A stretch of DNA of 64,000 nucleotides from Blepharisma japonicum (Eukaryota > Ciliophora > Heterotrichea > Heterotrichida > Blepharismidae), in contig CATKHK010000001.1 of NCBI GenBank assembly GCA_949751835.1, forward strand, positions 620,001 to 684,000. Reading direction: 5' to 3'. The position numbers and the translations under genes were made by a program. The notes under the pieces were generated by a model. That model made no database searches. It saw only the letters and a program-made list of their open reading frames with translations, and had not been told where the DNA came from. This document shows, piece by piece, positions 23,638 to 34,791 of the stretch. Positions within the stretch are counted from its first letter, which is position 1; every line of letters begins with the position of its first letter.

Positions 23638-24198
23638 AATTCAATATAACAATTATAATGAAATAAATATTATCTATCTATTCTAAGCTACATAAAATTT
23701 AATTCTATTCCTGAGCTTCCAAATTATAATAAATGTGGTGAAATTGCTAAAGATATTTACGATTAAAAGAATTGGAAGACATAATTATTTTTTTCATAGT
23801 ATAGGATAATAATTTAAGCAATACCCCTGCATTGTACTCTCCACTATATTTATATCCTTTTATCTAATTTAAATTTAGCATACACATATAATAAATGTTT
23901 AATCAGTGCAATTAAAAAATGATTAAGTCTTAATAAAAATAACTTTTGCAACTATAAAATGTAAATATAACATTTCAGATAAAAAGTATAATAAAATTCA
24001 CTAAAATCTATTTTGCAATTATAAGCTCTTTTCTATATATATGATAGAATTTAACAATTGACATATATAAAACTTTGCAGCTAATGGTTTTGATAATAAA
24101 CAGCTAGCAATTTAATCTAATTTATTAAAAACACATAAAGTTCAATATAAATTGAAAAAGCCGGCGAAGTTCTTCTATACTTACATTTAATTTAAATA
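23638..24198. other. Intergenic, divergent promoter region
   Basis: 561 bp of very AT-rich DNA between divergent genes. No reading frame, RNA gene or repeat recognised. Confidence 0.5.
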
Positions 24199-26214
24199 AT
24201 GAGCTACATGGAGAGATTCTCTGAATATCAAGAGAACTCGTACTCTAGAAATATATCCCTTCAAGCTAGTATTTCTGAACTTTGGTCAAGGCAACCCCAA
24301 GACAAGCGACTTGTTTTAAGAATTCAGTCTATGCTGCCACAATTTAAACTGACATCTGATGTATTAAGATGCTTATGGGAATATAGCATTGACCCTGATC
24401 CTCAATTAACAGGCGTAATTACAGCTTTTAAGTACTCGCCTCTGCACTTTTTAAGTCTAAAAGCCACTGAAATTGTTTGACTAAGAAAAGGGGAAAATCT
24501 TCCTCAAGCAGATTATTTGATGCATTTATCGCCTCAATCGGCAGACTCAGCAGAAAATTTACAAATTGAAGAGAAAATTTTTGATAGTATGATGAGAAGC
24601 GCGATGAGAAGAATCGAAAGAAATCAAGAGCTTGAACCACTTGATGTGTGCAGGGCTTGCATTGCATTTACAGCTGACGAAACTACTCAGCGGCTGCTAA
24701 TGAAATGTGAGATCTTATTTCCTGCAGTTTCTTTGCAGTTTACACCGATTTTGCCATTGAAATTGGTCTCAACGCCATTAAGTTCAAAATTAACAAAAGG
24801 TTTGGCAAGTAAATATCAGGCTGGGTATTTGACATTAGATCAGTCAGGAAGAGCACTGCCTCTTCTTGATACAGATCCACTCGCAATGCAATATCCTATT
24901 GTAGGTATCTGGGTAACTGGGATCCCAGAATCACAGAGTAATAGAAATGCACCGATAATTCATCCTTTGGTTTGGACAAGTTGCATTCAATATATTGAGT
25001 CCAAAAATATCAGGGACAAAATATCACCTGACCCTGAAAACTTGACTATGCTGTTTGTCCACTTTGCAGGAAAGCCAAAATTCTATGAAATTTCATGTGT
25101 AGGTAACCCTCAGTGAAGAACTGAATCGTTTTGTAGCGAAATTCCTCGAGAAGAAGAGTCATATTTTGCTCCTTGCTTTGCTACTTTTTTAAAAGAAGAC
25201 CAAACAGTAAATTCTATGGAGTTATCTATGGACAATTTTCCTAGGCACTCTGTAAACTCTTCTATAAGTTATGGATCAAGAATAAGCACGCCTTCTAATT
25301 ACCAAATGAAGCCGCCTCGCCAATCTGGAAACCCAGGTATGTTCACCCCGTCCTATAGTCGACAGCTTTCTAGAAAAAACTCTATGGAAAGTTTGAGAGG
25401 CTCAGGCACTTTTTCTCCGAGTGCCGAACAAATTATTGAAGATCAAAGCAAGATGCTTGCCCAGCTGCAAGCACAAATAAAAGAACTCCAAGCGCACGTA
25501 TTTAAACCAAAAATACAAAATAATATAGGAGGAGATCTAGTAAATGCAGGGACAAATACGACTTTTAATACAAAAGATGCGAGAGAGATGTCAAATGCAG
25601 AAACAAATACAACTTTTGTAACGACAGCACCTGCTGAGTATTTGACAATGGGCGATTTAAGGGTGAGTGAAGAAGGCATGCAGAGCATGAAAAACTCATC
25701 GATGGTTTCAAGTAAAAATAGCAATGCAAACAAGCCTCCATGCTCAGGAAAAGTGATGACTTCAAGGCCAGTTTCCAAGCCTCTTTCTTCTTCGTCAGAA
25801 GATCATAATGAATCAAACGGTCCGCTCGAATACAACCCTCTCAGATACAGCTCTATGGAGTTTCAAGACTCCCCAGGTCCTTCTCCTCATCCTTATAAAT
25901 CAAAAATTTCCCAATCTCCTTCTGTCAGGAGTAAGCAAAATTCTATGGATTTGCCATATACAGACCGTTCTTCAGTTTCTAGTATAAAAATGAGTGACAT
26001 GAAGCTGAAGTTTAGTGTAGAATCTTCAACAGATATGCCAATAAATTATCAAAGGAAGCTTGCCTACTCTCCGGCTAACATGACTAAGCCAGTTAATGAA
26101 GTAGCTCCCTCAGATCAAACTATATGTGTACCAAAAATCATGTATGAAAGCAGTAGTGAAGGCTCAGATGACGATAATATGCTGACTGCGATAGAGAAAA
26201 AATATTTACGATAA
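24199..26214 (+). CDS. STIL: STIL-like centriole duplication protein
   Basis: 671 residues in one frame with TGA = Trp at 24478 and 25114. The N-terminal ~310 residues form a conserved globular region. Its strongest block, around 233-300 (YPIVGIWVTGIP ... HPLVWTSCIQYIES ... LTMLFVHFAGKPKFYEISC), matches the STIL N-terminal domain of animal STIL. After a Ser-rich linker, a single short coiled coil (~410-432, IIEDQSKMLAQLQAQIKELQ) lies where STIL/Ana2 has its central coiled coil. The C terminus is disordered with a short conserved-looking end (DDNMLTAIEKKYLR) that could be a STAN-like element. STIL/Ana2/SAS-5 recruits SAS-6 and activates PLK4 in centriole assembly. Confidence 0.75.
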
Positions 26215-26236
26215 TAAGTTTAAGTAAAATTCATAA

Positions 26237-27373
26237 ATGGCAATCAACCGTAAAAGCACAAATCAGAGCTTCGACTCAAGCCCAACTTTTGCGAAAACTG
26301 ATGATAAGATCACTGAGTATTATAATCAATTGCATGATACTTTAGAAAATTTTGATACAAAAGTCAATACAGTAATTCACTCTCATGAAAAAGATTTTCT
26401 CGGCGCTTTCAGGAATATCATGGCTAAAGTTAAAAACGAAATGACAAAATTACGTGAGTTGACTGATGAGCAAGCTTTAATGATTAAAAGAGATCAAGTT
26501 GTGCAAGAATTACAGAATTCTTTATATTGATTTCAAAATGAAGCTGTTAAACTTGGAGAAGCCTGCACCAAAGTGCAAGCAAGATACGATAATATTAAGC
26601 AAAAAGTCCACGGGCTTGAAGCAGAAAATATCGCATTAGAGCAGCAAGTAAAAATCTTGATGAGGCAAAATGAAACATTAAAAGAAAACTTAGGATTTAA
26701 ATTTGAAGGGGATGATATAAAACTCGATCACTTTGAAGAAAAAAAAGCAGATTTAGAAATTGATGTAAAAAATGAAGGCTTTTTAACAGCTTTAGCGCTG
26801 TCTTATAATATTGAAAACAAAGAATTTATAACAAAAATCGAGGATTATTTAAGAAGCCAAGAAATTTCTTTTTTGAAAACTTTGGACCACCAGAGGAAAA
26901 TTATTACTAATTTAAAAAAACAATTGAGGGAATTTACTTCTGAAAAAGCTAAAGGCTTTTTGGAAAGAAGAGATTTAGAAGATTTATTTTTAGATTGTGT
27001 AGAAGAAGTAAGAAAAGAAGTCGTGAGAAGGAAATCTAGAGAAAACTCTGAGAAAAGAAATCGGCAGACTTTGCAATCAAATGTCCATTTAACTGCAATT
27101 GATAAGCGGCTGATTTTAGAAAAATTCATTGCAAATGAGCAAGTTATTGCAGTCCTCTATGATACCTTGTTTCCTTGAAAAGGGGAAAAAGGTTCTTCTG
27201 AAGCTTCACATCCATTGTTTACCCCAACACAGACGAAAGAAGAGAAATCACCAAGAAAAGGAGGTTTATTCCCTGAAGTTGATAATGCTTCAGTCTCATC
27301 CCGAGGCTCCCAATCATCGAAAAAGCGAGGCGTTGTGGTTAATGGAAAATTATTGATTGATAAAACAAGTTAA
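26237..27373 (+). CDS. Coiled-coil protein, paralogous tail with gene at 31375
   Basis: 378 residues; TGA is read as Trp at 26528 and 27176. It starts only 22 bp after the STIL-like stop. A mostly helical protein with a coiled coil around residues 110-240 and a conserved tail. Around residues 235-315 the tail reads LEDLFLDCVEEVRKEV, then LTAIDKRLILEKFIANEQVIAVLYDTLFP, and it parallels the tail of the gene at 31375. The last 60 residues are polar. Probably a ciliary or basal-body component by that kinship; unnamed. Confidence 0.6.
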
Positions 27374-27391
27374 TATTAAAATAACTCATTT

Positions 27392-28942
27392 TTACAGAGA
27401 ATCAAGAATCGCTAGCTTAGCTTTGATGCTGTCTATATATACGTCATTAATGTTGTCTTGGATTTCCAAGCTTTGAATGTTTTTGATGTGCTTAGTATTT
27501 ATGCTGCGTTCATAATTTTGTGCCCTGAGCTCTACAGACTGAGTCAAGAGTTTAATTTTATTAATTTTTGCAGATTTTTCTGTATTTTTATCAGATAAAA
27601 TTTGTGTCCAATTAACTGATTTTAGTAGTGGACTTCCATTGTCTCTAGACTTTTGTCTTTCAATTCGTTTTTGCAATAAATAATCGACTGATTTATTAAC
27701 AGAAGCATCTCGGCTTGCGTCATTTCTTGATGAATTTGATGAGCTTCTTTTTGAGGGCTGCAAATATCTTTTATGACTTGAGGATTTATAAGACTTAATC
27801 GAGTCTCCAGGGTTTGATGATAGTATTTTACTATCAACACTTTCTGAGTTTTTAACGTGGCCTCTTAAATCGTCTGCTGATTTTGCATCATAATGCTTTA
27901 AATTGATCATATTTTCATCAATGCTTTTATTTAATCGGTCATTGCGAACTTTTCTTCTTCTTCATTCAACTTCCAATTGCTTGCTGTAAGAAATTTTAGG
28001 TTTAAATAAATCAATTGCAAGTTTTCCATATTCCCTTGCTTTATGGGCTAACACTTTACTGCTTTCTGATTTTTCTGCTTCTTTCTGGATTTTTTCTTCA
28101 CTTTCATTTATCATAACATCTAGCAAAGGAGATTTATAGTAGTTTATGCTAGCTTGATGCTGGGCAAGATCATAATAATTTTGTGATAATTTGTGTTTCC
28201 TCAGAATTTCTGACTCTTTTATAGATTGTTTGTACTCTAACTCGTGCTTGTTAATTTCAGCAAATTTTATTGGCCCATAAAACTCTCTTTGTCTTGCCAA
28301 AATTTCCTTTTTCTTTTCCATCTCAGGTATCACTGAATTGCTAAAAAATCTGTCTTCTAATTTCTTATAAAGAGGTTTCGAATTCTCATATATATCTTTA
28401 TTTTCAATCAGCAAAAGCTTTTTCCTTTCAATCCTATCTGATTCTACCTTATTTTTTATTTTTGTAAGGATTTTAAGTTTTTCTTCTGCCCTTTTTCTAT
28501 CTTTTTCTGCATTTAATTTATGCTCTTCTTGGATTTTTAATAAGATTTTTGCATTAATATTTTCAATGTTAGCTTGATGTAGAATTTGCGCTTTTTCTCT
28601 TTCTTTTTTCATTCTTTTAATGAAGTCAAACCTTTCTTTTTCAGTCATTTCATTTTTTTCAGAATCGAAGGAGCGAGTAATTGTATTATCCTTTTCAATT
28701 TTTAGCGTGCCAATATTATCATCTACTTCATTTCTAGAATTAGAGCGATACTCTTTGGCCCTCTTTTGTAAATTCTTTAATTTGCGAATATTAGAATGTC
28801 GTTTTAAATAAACTTTGCTTTTTATCTGGGTAAATATTTTGCTTAAAGAGCTTACGATAGAATTGTGCGCAGTTAAATAATCATCATATGCTACTTGCTT
28901 GTATTTTTGGAAAAAATAAGACTTTACTGACTTCTCACTCAT
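27392..28942 (-). CDS. Charged coiled-coil protein, paralogue of gene at 40931
   Basis: 516 residues, with a TGA (Trp) in the joining region EVEWRRRKVRNDRL. The N-terminal ~330 residues are a long Lys/Glu helix including KPLYKKLEDRF...PEMEKKKEILARQ and YGKLAIDLFKPKISYSKQLE. The polar C-terminal part ends in DVYIDSIKAKLAILDSL. These three landmarks recur in the same order in the gene at 40931-42451 (PLYQKMQEKF...PELEKRKAELAKK, YADLVREMFTPSIDKFKQKE, ISSIRAKLAVLEH). No orthologue named. Convergent with the preceding gene, 18 bp between stops. Confidence 0.6.
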
Positions 28943-29027
28943 TTTATTAAAATTACTAAAGGAATTAAAATGAAGGAAATTTTAACAATTTTTTTCACCA
29001 AAAATTAAGGAAAATATTTTCCATTAT

Positions 29028-30983
29028 TTAATCTACTTCCTCAACATTCGGTCCATTAAATTGGCCCGCCCCTTGGTTGAATCCTTCATTGTTCATTCCA
29101 TTCATATTAAATGCTCCATTCATATTAGATGCTCCATTCTGTTGATAAATTTTCATCATGATTGGATTGCTGATACTCTCCAGTTCTTTCTGTTTGCTTT
29201 CAAATTCACTCCCTTCTGCTTCAGGATTTCTTTCAATCCATCTCTGAATTTCTTCAATTTTTGTCTCTACAGCATTTTTCTCACTTTCGCTGATTTTATC
29301 CTTCACTTTGTCATCGTTTATAGTGTTTCTCAAGTTATATACATAGCCCTCCAATCCATTTTTTGCTTCAATTTTCTGCTTAATTGCTTCATCTTCCATT
29401 TTGTATCTTTCTGCTTCTCCAACCATCCTTTCAATATCACTTTTGCTGAGTCTTCCGTTTTCGTTAGTTATAGTAATTCTATTGATTTTTCCTGTAGCTT
29501 TTTCCATTGCTGATACATTTAAAATCCCATTTGCATCAATTTCAAAAGTTACTTCAATTTGAGGGACACCTCTGGGTGCTGGTGGGATTCCTTCTAAGTT
29601 GAATCTTCCAAGTAAATGGTTGTCTTTAGTCATTGATCTTTCGCCTTCATAAACTTGAATGCACACACCTGACTGGTTATTGGCATAAGTAGTAAACATC
29701 TGAGATTTTTGAGTGGGTTTTCCAGAGTTTCTTGGAATTAAAACCGTCATAACTCCTCCAGCTGTTTCAATTCCAAGGGATAAAGGTGTTATATCTAATA
29801 GCACAACGTTCTGAACTTGGCTTGAGGTATCTCCTGACAAAATTGCTCCTTGGACAGCAGCTCCATATGCTACAGCTTCATCTGGGTTGATATTTCTGTT
29901 TGGTTCTTTTCCATTGAAAAACTCTTGTATCAGTTGTTGGACCTTTGGTATCCTAGTAGAGCCTCCAACAAGGACCACTTCATCAATTTGATTTTTTGCA
30001 AGGCCAGAGTCTCTTAACACTCTTTCAACAGGCTCAATGCAGCCCCTAAAATAGTCCATGTTCAATTCTTCAAACTTGGCTCTTGTCATAGTAGTAAAAT
30101 AATCATTACTTTCTGCAAGAGCATCAATTTCAATACTAGCTTGAGTTGCTGATGAAAGCGTTCTTTTAGCCCTTTCACATGCAGTTCTTAGTCTTCTTAA
30201 AGCTCTGTTGTTATTTTTTATATCTATTCCAGTTTTTCTCTTGAAGTCAGCTACACAGTAATCAACCATACGGTTGTCGAAGTCTTCTCCTCCTAAATGA
30301 GTATTCCCTGATGTCGCTTTTACTTCAAATACTCCTTCTTCAATAGTAAGTAAAGACACATCAAATGTGCCACCACCTAGGTCAAATATTAAAACATTAG
30401 TTTCTCCTTTATGCATTCTATCAAGACCATAAGCAATAGCTGCAGCAGTTGGCTCGTTGATGATTCTTTTGACGTCAAAGCCTGCTATCATTCCTGCATC
30501 TTTTGTAGCTTGTCTTTGAGAATCGTTAAAGTAGGCTGGAACTGTAATTACTGCATTTTTTACAGTTTTCCCAAGATACGATTCTGCAGTTTCTTTCATT
30601 TTAGTAAGCACCATTGCCGAGATTTCTTCAGCGTAAAATCTCTTTTCTTGACCTTTAAAGTTCACTACAATTTGAGGCCTGCTGTCTTGCCCACAGATGA
30701 CTCTAAAAGGCCAAAGCCTCATATCGTTTTGAACAACGGGCTCATCAAACTTTCTCCCAATGAGTCTTTTTGCGTCAAATACAGTGTTTTCTGGATTTCT
30801 CGCAACTTGGTTCTTTGCTGCATCACCTATCAGTCTTTCTGTATCTGAAAAAGCGACATAAGAGGGAGTTGTTCTGTTACCTTGATCGTTTGCTATAATT
30901 TCAACTTTATCGTTTTGCCACACACCTACACAACTGTATGTGGTTCCGAGATCGATTCCAATGCACGGTCCTTCGCTTGACAT
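29028..30983 (-). CDS. HSP70: Cytosolic HSP70
   Basis: 651 residues, single exon. All HSP70 signatures are present: [15 protein letters not shown] at the N terminus, [12 protein letters not shown] (~200), [13 protein letters not shown] (~340), and the C-terminal EEVD that binds TPR co-chaperones and marks the cytosolic form. A Gly/Asn/Met-rich linker ([13 protein letters not shown]) precedes EEVD. All three Trp codons are TGG, unlike many neighbours. Two heat-shock elements lie 45-81 bp upstream of the ATG, so it is probably the heat-inducible form. ATP-driven folding and disaggregation chaperone. Confidence 0.97.
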   Translation of the reverse strand: MSSEGPCIGIDLGTTYSCVGVWQNDKVEIIANDQGNRTTPSYVAFSDTERLIGDAAKNQVARNPENTVFDAKRLIGRKFDEPVVQNDMRLWPFRVICGQDSRPQIVVNFKGQEKRFYAEEISAMVLTKMKETAESYLGKTVKNAVITVPAYFNDSQRQATKDAGMIAGFDVKRIINEPTAAAIAYGLDRMHKGETNVLIFDLGGGTFDVSLLTIEEGVFEVKATSGNTHLGGEDFDNRMVDYCVADFKRKTGIDIKNNNRALRRLRTACERAKRTLSSATQASIEIDALAESNDYFTTMTRAKFEELNMDYFRGCIEPVERVLRDSGLAKNQIDEVVLVGGSTRIPKVQQLIQEFFNGKEPNRNINPDEAVAYGAAVQGAILSGDTSSQVQNVVLLDITPLSLGIETAGGVMTVLIPRNSGKPTQKSQMFTTYANNQSGVCIQVYEGERSMTKDNHLLGRFNLEGIPPAPRGVPQIEVTFEIDANGILNVSAMEKATGKINRITITNENGRLSKSDIERMVGEAERYKMEDEAIKQKIEAKNGLEGYVYNLRNTINDDKVKDKISESEKNAVETKIEEIQRWIERNPEAEGSEFESKQKELESISNPIMMKIYQQNGASNMNGAFNMNGMNNEGFNQGAGQFNGPNVEEVD

Positions 30984-31027
30984 ATATTCTTAGGTTTGGT
31001 CAGTTTGTTGTCTATTTATATCTGATA

Positions 31028-31040
31028 GAAGTTTCGAGAA
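31028..31040. promoter_or_regulatory. Heat-shock element, HSP70 promoter
   Basis: GAAgtTTCgaGAA, a perfect three-unit inverted array of nGAAn spaced by 2 nt, 45 bp upstream of the HSP70 ATG. It matches the HSF1 binding consensus. Confidence 0.75.
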
Positions 31041-31051
31041 TAATTTTCATA

Positions 31052-31064
31052 GAAGTTTCTAGAA
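31052..31064. promoter_or_regulatory. Second heat-shock element, HSP70 promoter
   Basis: GAAgtTTCtaGAA, a second perfect three-unit array 24 bp from the first and nearly identical to it. The pair supports co-operative HSF binding. Confidence 0.75.
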
Positions 31065-31374
31065 TCCATCAAAAATAAATATGGAGCATTATTTTATTTT
31101 ATTAATAAAAGCTTATAAATAATGCTAAAATAGGCATGCAAATAATTTTATGAAAGAATTTAAAGCTCACTGAACTTAATCTATACTTTTGCTGTTAGTT
31201 GAATGGAAATATAACATATTTACTAAAATAAAAAATAGATTATTTGCTTTTATGTGTTTTTTAAATGATTCGCAGGCGCTTAGTTTGTTTTTTGAGTATC
31301 TTTAAAAATTTCAAGAATTAATTATTTTATTTTAATAAATATAGAGAAACTCCCTATAAAATTATTTCGAATAT
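31065..31374. other. Intergenic, between HSP70 promoter and coiled-coil gene
   Basis: 310 bp of AT-rich DNA between divergent genes. Beyond the two heat-shock elements I see no element. Confidence 0.5.
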
Positions 31375-32631
31375 ATGTCCAAATCAAGGCATTTACTTAA
31401 AGAAAAAGCATCAACGGTTAGAATATCTAATGAACCTGCTTATTCCAGTGTTGAGGAATTAGAGACCAAGATAGCCGAGCTTCAAAGCGAGCTTGAATCT
31501 GCTGAAGAACAAACAAAAAAGGTTTCAGAAATAAATCTAAAAAAATTAGACCATCTCGTCAAACGAGAACACGAGTATAGGACAACAATGTCTCAATACG
31601 AAGACCAACTGCAAGGCAGAATGTGAAACAAGCAAGTCCAGCTCAATCCTTTAACATTTCAAAACCTTGAAAAAATCAATAAATTTCATAAAGACATTAA
31701 CGATAAAATCGGAATTGTTCAGTATAAAACTACTCAAATTATGATTGATAAAGAAAGAGATATTGTAAAAGATTACAATTCTAAGTTCACTAATATAGAA
31801 AGTGAACTAAATAACCAAAAATCCACAAATATTATAAAAATTGACACAGCCGAGAAAAAAGAAAAGCAGCTACTAAAACGACGTGAAAACTTGCAAAAGA
31901 AAATGGTCGATCTTGAAAAAAATCATCAAAAACTTATAATGGAAAACCAAGCTTTAAAACTTGATATGAAAGACCAAGAAAATGACATAGAAAACCAAAA
32001 ATTCGAGTTAGAGCTGCTTCATGTCACAAATTTGCAGCTAAAAAGAGATTTAAGGCACTTCTCATCAGAAATGGTAGATTTAAAAAGAATAACACCATTA
32101 AGCACAGAAAGATCAAAACCTCCTCATCATTTTGCGTCAACTGGAAATTTAATAAATAACAACTATGATAATGATATTGCATCATTAAAAACAAAAATCA
32201 AGAAAGAGAAAGAAAATAACCGAAGGGTTAAAAATGAGCTTATACAGTTGCTAGAATCAAAAAAAGAGCTCAAAACATTTTTAAGGCAGTGCATAGATGA
32301 TGTGAAAGATAAAATTACTCAGCATCTTACTAATATCAAATTAAATCAAAGCCCACTAACTGAAGAGCAACAAGAAAAGCTCATGGAGCTTCTTTTATCC
32401 CAGGAAAGAGTTTTAACTCTTCTCCACGATAAAGCATTTCCCCAACAAAATGGCTCTCAAAAATTAACAGGAGGTAAAGAATCAGAAATGAAAAATAATA
32501 TTGTAGGGATTGAAGGGACCATGGAAAGAATCGATAAGGTGTATGATCACTATGAAAACATATTAAAAAGCGATTCAATCCATTTCAAAAATAAAAGAAA
32601 ACAAATTTTAAATAATAAATTCTATGCATAG
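31375..32631 (+). CDS. Coiled-coil protein, paralogous tail with gene at 26237
   Basis: 418 residues, with TGA read as Trp at 31624. Nearly all coiled coil, starting with an EELETKIAELQSELESAE heptad region. Residues ~275-350 carry the block LKTFLRQCIDDVKDKI, then LTEEQQEKLMELLLSQERVL, then LLHDKAFP. This parallels LEDLFLDCVEEVRKEV ... EKFIANEQVIAVLYDTLFP in the gene at 26237. No named orthologue. Its TAG at 32629-32631 lies inside the start region of the MOK gene, so the two genes overlap by 8 nt on the same strand. Confidence 0.6.
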
Positions 32632-33796
32632 TAACTTGTAACTAGGGTATAGACTTATATCGAAAAAAGGTGAAGGCACGTTCAGTGTCGTTTTCAAAGC
32701 TCAGAGCATTAAAACTGGCAAATGTGTAGCTATAAAGTGCATGAAAAATCATTTTACTTCAATTGACCAGGTAAATAATTTAAGGGAAATTCAAGCATTG
32801 AGAAGGCTTTCTCCTCATCCTCACATAGTAAAACTTATCGAAGTAATTTAGTAATTTTTACACAGTGACGAGCCTACTGGAAGACTTGCCCTCGTATTTG
32901 AATTGATGGATTTAAATTTATATGAATGGTATAAAAGTAGGAAGAATCGAGTCCCTGAAAGCAAAATTAAGCTTTTCATGTATCAGATGATGGTCGGGCT
33001 GGAACATATGCATAAAGCTGGAATATTTCATCGAGACATTAAGCCAGAAAACGTGTTATTATTTGAAGAAGCATTAAAATTAGCTGATTTTGGGTCGTGC
33101 AGAGGGATAAATACTAAACAACCGTATACCGAATATATTTCAACAAGATGATATAGGCCTCCTGAGTGCTTAATGACTGATGGGTACTATAACTTCGCCA
33201 TGGATAACTGAGGAGCAGGCTGCATTTTTTTTGAAATTATAGCATTATCTCCTCTTTTTCCTGGGAAAAATGAATTAGACCAAGTCCATAAAATTCATAA
33301 AATTTTAGGAACTCCCCAAAAAGAAATTTTAGATGGATTCAAGACCAAAGCATCCCATATGGAGTTTAATTTCGAAACTTGCACAGGTTCAGGTATAGAA
33401 AACTTAATCCCTTCTGCTGATCCACAAGCTATTGATTTGATTCAAAAACTGTTAGCTTATGATTGGGAGAAAAGAATTTCTGCTCATGATGCTTTAAAAC
33501 ATCCTTATTTTCACGATGTTAAATATGAGAGTCATGTAAAACTTTTTCAAATGCCATTAAAAGCAAAGTCACCTGAAGGAGACAATGCTGCAGGAGAAAA
33601 ATCTAAAGAAAGTACTATTTATTTGCCACCTATTGAAGGTAAAAAACAGCAAACACTCCCTAAATTTGGGCAAGGATTTACACTTTCGAAAAAGAATATC
33701 ACTTTGGATCACAAACCTCAAAATATTGGAAAGCCTTATTTTTCTCAATGGAAGTCGCCATATGCTGCTAAGCATTTTTATAAATCTCACTTTTAA
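32624..33796 (+). CDS. MOK: MOK-type (MAK/RCK family) protein kinase
   Basis: Exons 32624-32630, 32646-32850 and 32866-33796 encode 380 residues; the first exon is only 7 nt (ATG CAT A). Spliced start MHRYRLISKKGEGTFSVVFK parallels human MOK/RAGE. Kinase motifs are intact: GEGTFS (11-16), HRDIKPEN (~126), DFGS (~145). The MOK activation loop KQPYTEYISTRWYRPPE carries TEY (~159), and its Trp is encoded by TGA. MOK belongs to the MAK/ICK/MOK kinases that act in cilia, limiting length and intraflagellar transport. The C-terminal 80 residues are polar. The spliced frame removes a TAA/TAG at each intron and restores the family sequence, which makes both introns firm. Confidence 0.92.
32631..32645 (+). 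other. 15-nt intron after a 7-nt first exon
   Basis: gtaacttgtaactag: GT...AG, A at position 10, phase 1. Splicing gives M-H-R-Y-R-L-I-S. Its first G is also the last base of the upstream gene's TAG. Confidence 0.75.
32851..32865 (+). other. 15-nt intron
   Basis: gtaatttttacacag: GT...AG, A at position 10, phase 2. Splicing restores the family sequence L-I-E-V-I-Y-D-E-P. Confidence 0.9.
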
Positions 33797-34350
33797 TTGA
33801 TTGACGGAATATAATTTATATATGAGAATGGTAATTTATGTAAGTTTCTTCTTTTTTTTTCATTTATTGCCCTAGACCCTGCTTATAACCTATTTATATT
33901 AAATAAAATTATTAAAGGCTTGATATAAAGATTTTCAATATTTTTATTTCATTTTATTTTTATATTTAAAAAGATTTTAATAAATGAATATTTTCTGAAT
34001 ATGGAAATTCTTTAAAATTAATATTTTAATCTTATATATATGCTAAATCCTTTAAATATAAATTTTAATACTTAATGTTTTATTTTCCATGATTTTATCT
34101 GCTAAATCATTTTGCATACATTTTGTGCTATTAAAACTAACACGCTAAAGCAAAACTTCCTAATTGCTTATAATTGAAATTTAAAATTATGAAATAAATG
34201 ATCTATCCATTAATTATATAAGAAGAAAACTATTTTAAGGAAATTAAATCTTCTTCAACATTTTTGAACTCAATAACAAAACATTTTTTTAATGAAATTA
34301 TGGATAATATTCTGATATATTTTTAAAGGATTAGTTAAGGTACTGATACA
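33797..34350. other. Intergenic, long convergent spacer
   Basis: 554 bp between two convergent stop codons, unusually long here since other convergent pairs are 18-54 bp apart. Extremely AT-rich with many short T or A runs. No frame or RNA gene recognised. Confidence 0.5.
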
Positions 34351-34791
34351 TTAGCTCTTCACAAACCTTCCTTTGATTCTCAATTTTTGCTTTGCAATTA
34401 TGCTTCGACCAGTAAATTTTCTCGATAAATGGCTTTTCTGTCGACGTTCTTTAATTTTTTGCTTGTATTTAAGTATTTTTTGTTCACGGACTTCTCGGGA
34501 ATAGGCCCCAATAAAATAGCTGCTATCATCTATATTTGAGGTTGTGCTTGCTAGTGACAGCGAGCTATCAATTCTTGGAAATGGTTTACATGGCTCAGAA
34601 AACGCTAGTAAAATTTTTTCAAGCTGTTGATTTTGGAATTTTGCTTGAAAAAGCTCACGACTTAGATTAATATTTTCGCCTCGTGCAGCTATCAACTCAG
34701 TCGAAAGCTGGCTCCAGAGGTTTTGTCCATTCTCTATTTGATTCACACGGATAGGAATAGGGACGATGATTTTATCTTCGTTGTGGTTCAT
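34351..34791 (-). CDS. CCT-motif protein
   Basis: 146 residues. The C-terminal ~45 residues (REQKILKYKQKIKERRQK ... RSIIAKQKLRIKGRFVKS) match the plant-type CCT motif (CONSTANS, CO-like, TOC1), whose end is typically RPRVKGRFVK. A helix at residues ~25-65 (LWSQLSTELIAARGENINL) may form a coiled coil. CCT motifs mediate nuclear localisation and DNA or NF-Y contacts; the basic end suits nucleic acid binding. Likely a transcription regulator, but its targets are unknown. Preceded by the longest intergenic spacer in the window. Confidence 0.75.
   Translation of the reverse strand: MNHNEDKIIVPIPIRVNQIENGQNLWSQLSTELIAARGENINLSRELFQAKFQNQQLEKILLAFSEPCKPFPRIDSSLSLASTTSNIDDSSYFIGAYSREVREQKILKYKQKIKERRQKSHLSRKFTGRSIIAKQKLRIKGRFVKS

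Noticed and set aside
29061-29513. Long plus-strand frames antisense to HSP70 and other genes
   Set aside because: Shadow frames caused by the codon use of the real gene; the minus-strand protein is unmistakable.
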